Source of the DNA: Sutterella sp.
Lineage (GTDB): Bacteria > Pseudomonadota > Gammaproteobacteria > Burkholderiales > Burkholderiaceae_F
Length of the DNA: 5,743 nucleotides
Assembly: GCA_003488465.1 (NCBI GenBank)
Contig: DNLN01000190.1
Location: 1-5,743, forward strand
Direction: 5' to 3'
Shown here: positions 1 through 5,385 of the stretch, piece by piece
Layout of the letters: the number at the start of each line of letters is the position of its first letter
How positions within the stretch are numbered: the stretch's first letter is position 1
Notes under the pieces: generated by a model
The model's database searches: none
Seen by the model: the letters and a program-made list of their open reading frames with translations, nothing else
Told to the model about the DNA's origin: nothing
Program-made: the position numbers and the translations under genes

Positions 1-12
1 TGCATCAAGTAG
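1..12 (+). CDS. Possible 3' end of an upstream gene (last three codons and stop)
   Basis: Read in frame 1, the first bases give Cys-Ile-Lys followed by a TAG stop. In many betaproteobacteria the gene immediately before ftsB is eno (enolase), whose product often ends in a lysine, so this could be its tail. Three codons cannot identify a protein, and the frame could equally be non-coding. The call rests on the expected neighbour, not on sequence similarity. Confidence 0.2.
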   Translation, partial: CIK

Positions 13-42
13 TCCTCAAATCCGGAGGTCGCCTGAAGCGTC

Positions 43-450
43 ATGCTCAAGTACTGCATTTACATCGGGCTCATTGCGGGCGCCATCGCGATGCAGTGGT
101 CGCTGTGGTTCGGCAGGGGCGGGTACGCCCGCCTTGACGAACTGCAGACCGAGCTCACGACGATCCGGGCGGCCAACGAGGCGCTGCGCCGTGAAAACGA
201 GGCGCTTGCGGCCGAGATCGAGTCCCTGGAAAACGGCAGTGCGGCGATCGAGGAGCGTGCCAGGCTTCGCCTCGGCATGATCCGCGAGGATGAGGTGCTC
301 ATCAGGCTCGTTCCTGAGGACGAGCTGCACGCCAAGCCCGAGGAGTCCGTGACGATGAGCTCGAAGCGGCATGTCTTCAGGCCCAAGCGCGCCGATCTGT
401 ACATCGAGGGAGAGCCTCCCAAGGATGACAGTGCCGGCAAGAAGCAATAG
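43..450 (+). CDS. ftsB: Cell division protein FtsB (septum formation initiator family)
   Basis: FtsB is a small bitopic inner-membrane protein of the divisome. It forms the FtsQ-FtsB-FtsL complex that licenses septal peptidoglycan synthesis. The 135-residue product has a membrane helix at about residues 3-23 ending in WSLWFGRGG, which resembles the YSLWFGKNG of E. coli FtsB. A periplasmic coiled coil follows at about 31-64, rich in Leu, Glu and Ala heptads. The family signature lies at 69-92, with EERAR and IRLVPED matching the EERAR...RLVPD pattern of E. coli. An in-frame TGA at 34-36 makes ATG 43 the only reasonable start. GGAGG at 24-28 is a rather distant Shine-Dalgarno (14 nt), and GAAG at 35-38 is closer but weaker. 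The protein is longer than E. coli FtsB (about 103 residues) because of a charged tail at about 94-135. A hairpin with a T run follows the stop. I am confident of the family. Confidence 0.95.
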   Translation: MLKYCIYIGLIAGAIAMQWSLWFGRGGYARLDELQTELTTIRAANEALRRENEALAAEIESLENGSAAIEERARLRLGMIREDEVLIRLVPEDELHAKPEESVTMSSKRHVFRPKRADLYIEGEPPKDDSAGKKQ

Positions 451-453
451 CTC

Positions 454-459
454 TACAAT
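454..459 (+). promoter_or_regulatory. Candidate -10 element for the 516-788 gene
   Basis: TACAAT matches the sigma70 -10 consensus at five of six positions and lies four bases after the ftsB stop. With a 17-bp spacer the -35 hexamer would be GTGCCG at 431-436, inside the end of ftsB, which matches TTGACA at only three positions. If it is used, transcription would begin near 466 and the hairpin at 468-491 would sit at the very 5' end of the transcript. The evidence is the hexamer alone. Confidence 0.25.
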
Positions 460-467
460 GCGATCAA

Positions 468-500
468 TTTGGATCGATTTGCGATTCCAAAAGTTTTTTT
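468..500 (+). terminator. Bulged hairpin with T7 tract between ftsB and the small gene
   Basis: TTTGGA (468-473) pairs with TCCAAA (486-491), and TCG (474-476) continues the stem with CGA (482-484), leaving a bulged T at 485 and a five-base loop. Two bases after the stem comes a run of seven Ts (494-500). This is the layout of a rho-independent terminator, probably ending ftsB transcription. The stem is AT-rich and bulged, so it may be only partly effective or act as a leader attenuator for the next gene. Confidence 0.4.
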
Positions 501-502
501 AA

Positions 503-507
503 AAGGA
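503..507 (+). promoter_or_regulatory. Ribosome binding site of the 516-788 gene
   Basis: AAGGA lies 8 nt before ATG 516, just after the T7 run. The spacing is good, and it is one of the clearer Shine-Dalgarno sequences in the window, which supports this small reading frame being translated from ATG 516. Confidence 0.6.
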
Positions 508-515
508 ATCATTAA

Positions 516-788
516 ATGGCTCAGCAGATCATTCAGCAGCTCACCATTCACTTGAAGGGCGGCCAGACGATCAACGTTCAGTTCAACGCCGAGAAGGCCG
601 AAGCGCTCAATCCGCAGATTGACTCGTTCCTGCATTTCCTGGGACAAAAGGACAAGCAGGACAACAACTTCCTCTTTCAGGGCGCCCGCGTGGTTCTCGT
701 TCGCCTTTGCGAAGTGGCTGCCGCCGAGGTTGTCAGCATGATCCGCGAGGATGCCGAGCAGGCCAAGGCTCCCGCCGAGGCAAAGTAA
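516..788 (+). CDS. Hypothetical 90-residue protein, unrecognised
   Basis: I do not recognise this protein. It has 90 residues, no signal peptide, no membrane segment and one cysteine (C65), so it is probably cytoplasmic. By eye the pattern suggests two short strands (about 7-14 and 17-23), a helix with DSFLHFLGQ (about 25-44), a polar loop KDKQDNN (45-51), strands FLFQG and ARVVLVRL (52-64), and a C-terminal helix (about 66-84) ending in a charged Ala/Lys/Glu tail. This is a guess at a beta-beta-alpha-beta-beta-alpha layout, not a fold assignment. Support for its being real comes from the AAGGA ribosome binding site 8 nt upstream, base composition like its neighbours, and its fit between hairpins at 468-500 and 820-840, which suggests a separate transcription unit. 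Its place between ftsB and rmuC does not indicate a function. Confidence 0.8.
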   Translation: MAQQIIQQLTIHLKGGQTINVQFNAEKAEALNPQIDSFLHFLGQKDKQDNNFLFQGARVVLVRLCEVAAAEVVSMIREDAEQAKAPAEAK

Positions 789-819
789 TCCTCAGCCTCC
801 GGCTAGATCAAGCGCGTCG

Positions 820-840
820 GGCCGCCCCTGTCGGGCGGCC
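820..840 (+). terminator. Perfect 8-bp GC hairpin, probable terminator
   Basis: GGCCGCCC (820-827) pairs perfectly with GGGCGGCC (833-840) around a five-base loop, with a G-T pair extending the stem (819/841). It starts 31 bases after the stop of the 90-residue gene. The bases after it (TTCGCATGTTC) are only moderately T-rich, so the stem is strong but the U-tract is weak. It most likely ends transcription of the small gene and separates it from rmuC. Confidence 0.6.
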
Positions 841-873
841 TTCGCATGTTCAAGGACTGGAAACATTGGGAAA

Positions 874-2226
874 ATGCTTGAGACCTATTTGCAAAATCCG
901 ACTGTTCTGCTAGCCGCAGCGCTTGCAGCGGGGTTCGTGCTGCTGGTTCTGCTCATGCTTGTGTTTTCTCTTCGGAGCGAAGCGCGCAGGGCGCGCGAGG
1001 AGACCGCGGCGCTCGAGGCGAGGCTTTCGGCGAGTCTGGATCGCGTCCGCGAATCGGGCAGCGAGGCCCTTCGAGCCGAACTCGGCCGGTTCCGCGACAG
1101 CCAGGGGAACAGCTTTGCGGCGCTGATCGACATCATGAGCCGCAGCGCCGACAGCCAGATGCAGCGCTCCGAGACGCTCGGGCAGACGCTCTCGGAGCGG
1201 CTCCTCGCGCAGGAGCGCGCCCAGGAGGCGCGGCTCGGAGCGTTTTCCGAGACGATGCGCTCGAGCCTTGAGGGCGTGCGCGCGACGCTTTCGGCCGATC
1301 TTGACCGCATGCGCTCGGGCAACGAAAAGACCCTTGCGCAAATCAGGGAATCGGTTGAGCAGAGGCTGCAGCAGACGATCTCCGATCGGCTTCAGACAAG
1401 CTTCAAGAGCGTGCAGGAGCAGCTCGCGGCGGTTGACAGGGGGCTCGGCGAAATGCGCCGCGTCGCTCAGGACGTGGACGGCCTGAGGCGCGTGCTCTCG
1501 AACGTGAAGGTGCGGGGAACGTTCGGCGAAGTGCAGCTCGCAAACATCCTCAACGAGATCCTGCTGCCCGAGCAGTTCGAGTGCAACGTGCCGACGCGCC
1601 CCGGCTCGGCCGAGCGCGTCGAGTTTGCGGTCGTGCTTCCCGGCCAGGGCGATCAGCGCGTACTGCTTCCGATCGACGCGAAGTTTCCGCTCGAGGACTA
1701 TGCGAGGCTCTGCGACGCGCGTGAGCGCGCGGACAAGCAGCTCGAGATCGAGTCGGTGAAGAAGCTGCAGCAGAGAATCGAGCTTGAGGCCGGGAAAATC
1801 CGCGACAAGTACATCGAGGTGCCGTATACGACGAACTTTGCGGTGATGTACCTGCCGGTGGAGAGTCTCTGGGCTGAAGTGCTGCGCATTCCGGGGCTGC
1901 TTGAGTCCGTGCAGAGGCAATACCGGGTGACGATTGCCGGCCCGACCGTGCTTGCCGCACTGCTCAACAGCCTGCAGATGGGATTCAGGACGCTTGCCAT
2001 CGAGCAAAGGAGCGCCGAGGTCTGGCATCTGCTCTCCGTGGTGAAGATGGAGTTCGAGCGGTTCGCCGCCGCCGTGGATACGGCCGAAAAACGCATGCAG
2101 AGCGTGCAGAGCGCGCTCGGCCAGGTGAAGACCCGCACGAACGTGATGCAAAGGAAACTCTCCGATGTGGCTGACGGTGCGGGCGTTGCGATCGAGTCCG
2201 AGCCAAAGGAGCAGGAGACGGCCTGA
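874..2226 (+). CDS. rmuC: RmuC family protein (membrane-anchored, PD-(D/E)XK nuclease-like)
   Basis: The RmuC family has a predicted PD-(D/E)XK nuclease core. In E. coli, rmuC mutations affect the rate of inversion at short inverted repeats; a biochemical reaction is not well established. The product from ATG 874 has 450 residues. It has an N-terminal membrane helix (about 9-32), then a long Arg/Glu/Ala/Leu coiled coil (about 35-200) and the RmuC domain (about 200-430). Diagnostic stretches are GLRRVLSNVKVRGTFGEVQL (203-222), VEFAV (249-253), and PIDAKFPLEDY beginning at 266. D268 and K270 fit the nuclease-like core, with E219 or E250 as candidate acidic partners. The frame is open back to 751, but that start lies inside the upstream gene and the added residues are unlike the family, while ATG 874 gives the expected membrane anchor. 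The ribosome binding site is weak (TGGGA-like). The family call is firm; the exact role is not. Confidence 0.93.
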   Translation: MLETYLQNPTVLLAAALAAGFVLLVLLMLVFSLRSEARRAREETAALEARLSASLDRVRESGSEALRAELGRFRDSQGNSFAALIDIMSRSADSQMQRSETLGQTLSERLLAQERAQEARLGAFSETMRSSLEGVRATLSADLDRMRSGNEKTLAQIRESVEQRLQQTISDRLQTSFKSVQEQLAAVDRGLGEMRRVAQDVDGLRRVLSNVKVRGTFGEVQLANILNEILLPEQFECNVPTRPGSAERVEFAVVLPGQGDQRVLLPIDAKFPLEDYARLCDARERADKQLEIESVKKLQQRIELEAGKIRDKYIEVPYTTNFAVMYLPVESLWAEVLRIPGLLESVQRQYRVTIAGPTVLAALLNSLQMGFRTLAIEQRSAEVWHLLSVVKMEFERFAAAVDTAEKRMQSVQSALGQVKTRTNVMQRKLSDVADGAGVAIESEPKEQETA

Positions 2227-2227
2227 A

Positions 2228-2270
2228 GCGTTCGTGCGGCGCGCTGTCGGATAATCCCGCCGAGCAACGC
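2228..2270 (+). terminator. Imperfect hairpin just after rmuC
   Basis: GCGTT (2228-2232) pairs with AACGC (2266-2270), and CGGCG (2237-2241) pairs with CGCCG (2258-2262), separated by an internal loop and closed by a 16-base loop. It begins one base after the rmuC stop. No T run follows directly, so a rho-independent terminator is uncertain; it could instead be a stabilising 3' end structure. Confidence 0.3.
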
Positions 2271-2400
2271 GCAAAACCGCTCTTTTGAGAACGAGGCGGA
2301 CGAGCTTGGCGGCCGCAAGGCAATGTAGGCTCCAAAATTGCGGAATTTCTTTGCTCTTTTGCGTGAAAACTCACTTAATCGGCGATAAACTCAACACGAT

Positions 2401-2454
2401 GTGCCGAGGCCGTCTTGAGCCAGTTTTCCAAGATGTGCTGTGGGAACTCGGCAC
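2401..2454 (+). promoter_or_regulatory. Structured leader upstream of fimV (8-bp paired arms with inner hairpin)
   Basis: GTGCCGAG (2401-2408) is the exact reverse complement of CTCGGCAC (2447-2454). Between them TCTTG (2413-2417) pairs with CAAGA (2429-2433) around an 11-base loop. In RNA this gives an outer stem enclosing a smaller hairpin, ending 22 nt before the fimV start. It matches no riboswitch class that I recognise. It may control translation or stability of the fimV-truA message, or be a DNA site or remnant. The pairing is seen directly; the role is inference. Confidence 0.4.
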
Positions 2455-2476
2455 GAAATTATGGGTGCGCGTTTTT

Positions 2477-4441
2477 ATGAAAAAACTTCTTGTTGCAGGG
2501 TCTGTTCTTGCTTTTACCGCTGCTGCCGGCGCTGCGCAGCTTGGCACGCTCTCGGTGTCTTCCAAACTCAATGAGCCGATGAAGGCGCTGCTCGAGGTGA
2601 AGGACGTTCCTGCCGACGGATCTGGGGTGAGTGTGGGTCTAGCCTCCCGGGTTGTCTACCAGTCTCTCGGCAAGACCTATGCCGATGAGTTGAGTGACAT
2701 CACCGTGACGCTCGTGAGCGTTTCTCCCTACAGGCTCAGACTTGAAAGCACGCAGCCTGTGAAAACGGTCGATTTCCCGATCATTCTTGTCCTCGATGAC
2801 GACGGACGCCGGGCGGCCAAGCTCTACAACCTGCACTTTGCGCCCCGCATGGGCGCAAGGCCCGTGCAGGAGACGACCACCTCGGCTCAATCTGCAGCGG
2901 CGGCCGCCCCCCGGCAGACAGCTGAAAGAACCGCAGACGCGGCGCGCCCGAAGCTTGCCGTCATTCCGAGTGCGGCGAGCCCCGCAGTTCCGAGTGCGTC
3001 GGTCAGGGCGCAAAAGCCTGTTGCCGCCGTGCAGACCGAGAAGAAGTCCTTCAGGGACGCGATCAACGAAACGATCAAGGAGACAGCTAGGGAGACCGTC
3101 CCGAGCGCCAAGCCGGCCGTCAAGCAGACCGCTTCGAGCGCCAAGCCGGCTGTCAAGGAAACCGTCAAGCCGCTTGCCGCTGCGAAGACTGACGTGAAGG
3201 CTGCGGCGCAAAAGGCCCAGGACGCCGTCAAGGCGCAGGTTCCTGCCAAGACGCAGACTGCGGCCAAGGCCGTTCAGACCAAGGCGGCTCCGGTAGCTGC
3301 CAAACACGCGGTCAAGAAGGCCGCGGCCGCTCCGGCGGGAACCGTCAATATTCGCCTCAAGGGCAAGCGAGAGACCGTCGAGGTCAAGCAGGGAATCACC
3401 CTTTGGTCCACGGTCAAGCCCTACGTTTCCCGCTATCCGGGTGCCGCCACGCAGCAGCTGATCGTGCAGACGATCCGCGACAACCCCTCGTGCTTTGAAG
3501 GCGGCAAGTCCTCGAGCGTGATCCGCGGCTGCCGCATGGTGCTGCCGCAGAGGATTACCGTGAGCAAGGCGGACGCCCTGTTCTATGTGAATAAACATCC
3601 GGACTGGGATGCGACCAAGTCTGTAGCCGAGCAGATCGAGGCGCATTCCGCCGCCCGCGCGCTTCCGGCGGCTCCCGTTTCCGCCCCCGCTCCCGCAGTG
3701 AAGGCGGCTGAGGAAAAGCCGGCTGCGGCCCCTTCTGAGAAAAAGGCCGAGCCTGTCGTTCAGCCAGAAATCAAGACCGAACCCGTGCCTCAGGCCGAGC
3801 CTGCCGTCAAGCAGGAAAAGCAGCCCGCAGAGCCCGTGAAGGCGGTCTCCGAGCAGGCGGCTCCCGCTCAGAAAGCCCAAGCCGCCAGCAGCGAGCCCGA
3901 AAAGAAGGCTCAGCCCGAGCAAAAGCCGGCTCAGCAGGCAAAGAGCACTGATGATTCCGGCAGCCCCTTCGCATGGATCCTGGGGCTGGTGCTTGCCCTT
4001 CTTGCCGCAATCGGCGTGGGCTACAACATGATCAAGCGCCGCAAGGCGCAAACCGCTGAGGCAGAAAAGACCTCGACGGTGGAATTCCGCGAGCCTGAAC
4101 CGACTTCCAAGGAGCAGCTTGACGGCGCCGCGAAGATGGTTGAAAACCGCATTGAGGCCGATGAGGCTGCCGCCAGAGGGTTCCCGCAGTCAGCAAAGGC
4201 TGAGCCCGCAAAGACCGAGCAGGCTGAGCAGTCCTCGACATTCCCGACCGCTCCGGAAGGAATGGTCGAGGTCCAGTCCGAGCAAAGCCTTCTGGCGAAG
4301 ATCGATCAGGCTCGCGCCTACATGGCTGTCGGCGCCAACGCCAAGGCCGTCAAGCAGCTTGAGGAAGTCATCAAGAACTCGAGCGGCAAGATCCAGCAGA
4401 CGGCAAGCGACCTGATGGCGATGCTTGAGTCGAAGAAGTGA
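2477..4441 (+). CDS. fimV: FimV/HubP-type polar scaffold protein
   Basis: FimV/HubP proteins are inner-membrane polar organisers that bind peptidoglycan through a LysM-like domain and recruit cytoplasmic partners, in some species for type IV pili, flagella or chemotaxis. The 654-residue product has a signal peptide (1-20, Lys-Lys start, hydrophobic core, Ala-Gly-Ala-Ala end). The FimV N-terminal domain (about 21-125) begins QLGTLSVSSKLNEPMKA. A Lys/Ala-rich linker follows (about 126-287), then a LysM-like domain (about 288-380, with TLW and IRDNPSCFEGG) and a Pro/Ala/Glu/Lys linker (381-494). One membrane helix (about 498-519) is followed by KRRK, placing the tail in the cytoplasm. The family C-terminal motif is at 604-654, with KIDQARAYMAVG and KQLEEVI. 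ATG 2477 gives the signal peptide, although its ribosome binding site is weak (GGGTG). The cytoplasmic part is short, with no long acidic or TPR region. The stop overlaps a possible truA GTG start. Confidence 0.93.
   Translation: MKKLLVAGSVLAFTAAAGAAQLGTLSVSSKLNEPMKALLEVKDVPADGSGVSVGLASRVVYQSLGKTYADELSDITVTLVSVSPYRLRLESTQPVKTVDFPIILVLDDDGRRAAKLYNLHFAPRMGARPVQETTTSAQSAAAAAPRQTAERTADAARPKLAVIPSAASPAVPSASVRAQKPVAAVQTEKKSFRDAINETIKETARETVPSAKPAVKQTASSAKPAVKETVKPLAAAKTDVKAAAQKAQDAVKAQVPAKTQTAAKAVQTKAAPVAAKHAVKKAAAAPAGTVNIRLKGKRETVEVKQGITLWSTVKPYVSRYPGAATQQLIVQTIRDNPSCFEGGKSSSVIRGCRMVLPQRITVSKADALFYVNKHPDWDATKSVAEQIEAHSAARALPAAPVSAPAPAVKAAEEKPAAAPSEKKAEPVVQPEIKTEPVPQAEPAVKQEKQPAEPVKAVSEQAAPAQKAQAASSEPEKKAQPEQKPAQQAKSTDDSGSPFAWILGLVLALLAAIGVGYNMIKRRKAQTAEAEKTSTVEFREPEPTSKEQLDGAAKMVENRIEADEAAARGFPQSAKAEPAKTEQAEQSSTFPTAPEGMVEVQSEQSLLAKIDQARAYMAVGANAKAVKQLEEVIKNSSGKIQQTASDLMAMLESKK
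3102..3157 (+). repeat. 33-bp-period direct repeat in the fimV basic linker
   Basis: A 23-base unit at 3102-3124 recurs at 3135-3157 with one mismatch, a period of 33 bp. It encodes two copies of SAKPAVK (residues 210-216 and 221-227) within an 11-residue repeat. The near-identity at DNA level suggests a recent tandem duplication in the low-complexity linker. Confidence 0.75.
4432..4438 (+). promoter_or_regulatory. Ribosome binding site of truA inside the end of fimV
   Basis: GAAGAAG, within the last codons of fimV, lies 8 nt before ATG 4447. It favours ATG 4447 over the GTG at 4438, which has no comparable sequence at the right distance. Its position means translation of fimV would run over the truA binding site, the usual sign of coupling. 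Confidence 0.45.
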
Positions 4442-4446
4442 CGCTC

Positions 4447-5241
4447 ATGAACCGCGTTGCGCTCGGCATCGAATACGACGGCCGGGCGTACTGCGGCTGG
4501 CAGACCCAGCCCGATCAGCCCACGGTGCAGGACCGGTTGGAGCTCGCGCTCGGCAAGTTCGTCACGCATGAGGTGGCGACGATCTGCGCAGGCCGCACCG
4601 ACACCGGCGTTCATGCCACCGGGCAGGTCGTTCACATAGACGTTGACTGCGTGCGCCCGCCCAGATCCTGGGTGCGCGGCGTCAACGTGTTTCTTCCCGA
4701 TGACATTTCCGTTCGCTGGGCCGCCCCGGTGGACGAGACCTTTCACGCACGCTTTGGCGCGCAGTCCCGCACCTATGAGTATTGGATCGTCAATGATCCG
4801 GTGCGCTCACCGATCTTTCATGGCAGAACCGGCTGGGTGTGGCGTCCGTGCGATGCGGCTGCGATGCAGCGCGCATCGCGCTGTCTCATCGGCACGCATG
4901 ACTTTTCAAGCTTCCGGGCTTCCGAGTGCCAGGCGGCCACTCCCGTGCGCACGGTGACGGACATTTCCGTAAGGCGCTTTGGCAAGCTGATCTGCATTTC
5001 CATCACTGCAAACGCATTCCTGCAGCACATGGTGCGAAACATCGTGGGCACGCTGATCTACGTTGGCGTGGGCAAGCAAAAGGAGGCCTGGGTGAAGGAT
5101 GTGCTTGAGGCCAGGTCCCGCGATGTCGCGGCGCCAACCTTTGATCCTGCGGGACTTTATCTCACGGCCGTCCGGTATCCCGGGCAGTACGGCCTGCCCG
5201 CGGGGGGCGCCTCTGCCTTCGCATCCTTCGCCGAGCCGTAA
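4447..5241 (+). CDS. truA: tRNA pseudouridine synthase A (TruA, tRNA-uridine 38-40 isomerase)
   Basis: TruA converts uridines 38, 39 and 40 in the anticodon arm of many tRNAs to pseudouridine, working as a cytoplasmic dimer. The product from ATG 4447 has 264 residues, close to the E. coli length (270). It opens with ALGIEYDGRAYCGWQ and carries the catalytic motif AGRTDTGVHATGQVVH, in which the aspartate (D52) corresponds to E. coli D60. FHARF is followed by a tyrosine (Y110) matching E. coli Y118. The C-terminal half has DFSSFRASECQA, ANAFLQHMVRNIVG (188-201) and PAGLYL (234-239), all family hallmarks. An in-frame GTG at 4438 would overlap the fimV stop as GTGA and add three residues; ATG 4447 is preferred for its ribosome binding site. 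Either way the gene sits directly behind fimV and is likely cotranscribed and translationally coupled. All key residues are present. Confidence 0.97.
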   Translation: MNRVALGIEYDGRAYCGWQTQPDQPTVQDRLELALGKFVTHEVATICAGRTDTGVHATGQVVHIDVDCVRPPRSWVRGVNVFLPDDISVRWAAPVDETFHARFGAQSRTYEYWIVNDPVRSPIFHGRTGWVWRPCDAAAMQRASRCLIGTHDFSSFRASECQAATPVRTVTDISVRRFGKLICISITANAFLQHMVRNIVGTLIYVGVGKQKEAWVKDVLEARSRDVAAPTFDPAGLYLTAVRYPGQYGLPAGGASAFASFAEP

Positions 5242-5385
5242 AAGACGCTTACAAATTTTGCATTTCGCCTGTTCTCTGCAACCAATGCAACAAGGGTTTT
5301 GGGTAGACTTACCCTGTATTTTGCGAAGGAGAGGGCGGAAGGTTTTCCGCTGTCGCAAGACTGAGTTTTTGAAGGACTTCATGAT
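5242..5385 (+). promoter_or_regulatory. truA-htpX intergenic region / htpX leader with small hairpins
   Basis: This 144-bp gap holds GGGTA-GACT-TACCC (5301-5314) and GCGGAA-GGTT-TTCCGC (5335-5350), a perfect 6-bp stem with a four-base loop, plus a direct repeat TGCAAC-CAA-TGCAAC near 5277-5291. GAAGGA (5371-5376) is the htpX ribosome binding site, 9 nt from its ATG. I cannot assign a promoter: TATTTT (5317-5322) could be a -10 but has no partner hexamer at the right distance. The gap is long enough for htpX to have its own control, as expected for a stress-linked protease. Confidence 0.4.

Larger units (their letters stand above)
2227..2476 (+). other. Non-coding region between rmuC and fimV
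   Basis: This 250-bp stretch has no convincing gene. Besides the imperfect rmuC-end hairpin and the paired arms at 2401-2454, it holds AAATT-GCGG-AATTT (2335-2348) and GTGA-AAAC-TCAC (2363-2374), both small inverted repeats in an AT-richer patch. The fimV reading frame stays open from 2285 through this region, but the would-be residues resemble no family and are probably untranslated. TTGCGT (2359-2364) and GATAAA (2384-2389) are promoter-like hexamers, but their 19-bp spacing is too long to be convincing. If GATAAA is a -10, transcripts would start near 2396-2400, right at the first arm of the leader stem. Confidence 0.5.

Noticed and set aside
751..873. Extended rmuC start at ATG 751
   Set aside because: It would begin inside the 90-residue gene and read through the terminator-like hairpin, adding 41 Pro/Arg/Ser-rich residues unlike the family. 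ATG 874 gives the expected N-terminal membrane anchor.
910..2274. 454-codon open frame on the minus strand opposite rmuC, and a similar 470-codon frame opposite fimV (2639-4051)
   Set aside because: The translations are Arg/Leu/His/Gly-rich with no recognisable motif, as expected for antisense frames of G+C-rich genes. The + strand products are clear RmuC and FimV proteins.
2285..2476. Extended fimV start (in-frame open region with ATGs at 2285 and 2399)
   Set aside because: The added residues match no FimV feature and would put 26 to 64 residues before a canonical Lys-Lys signal peptide. Neither ATG has a clear ribosome binding site.
4438..4446. GTG start of truA overlapping the fimV stop (GTGA)
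   Set aside because: It is possible, but GAAGAAG is spaced correctly for ATG 4447, which also fits the family start. The choice changes only three residues.
5238..5252. CpxR-like site GTAAA-N5 after truA
   Set aside because: The second half is an inverted GTAAG rather than a direct GTAAA repeat, and the first half overlaps the truA stop. It is probably chance.
5294..5322. Heat-shock (sigma32) promoter ahead of htpX, using CCCTGTAT as the -10
   Set aside because: The -10 is a partial match and no CTTGAA-like -35 lies at the required distance, so the only support was the expected biology of htpX.
5370..5381. RNA thermometer hiding the htpX ribosome binding site (TGAA-GGAC-TTCA)
   Set aside because: The stem is only four weak pairs and leaves GGA in the loop. 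I found no upstream sequence that pairs convincingly with GAAGGA.
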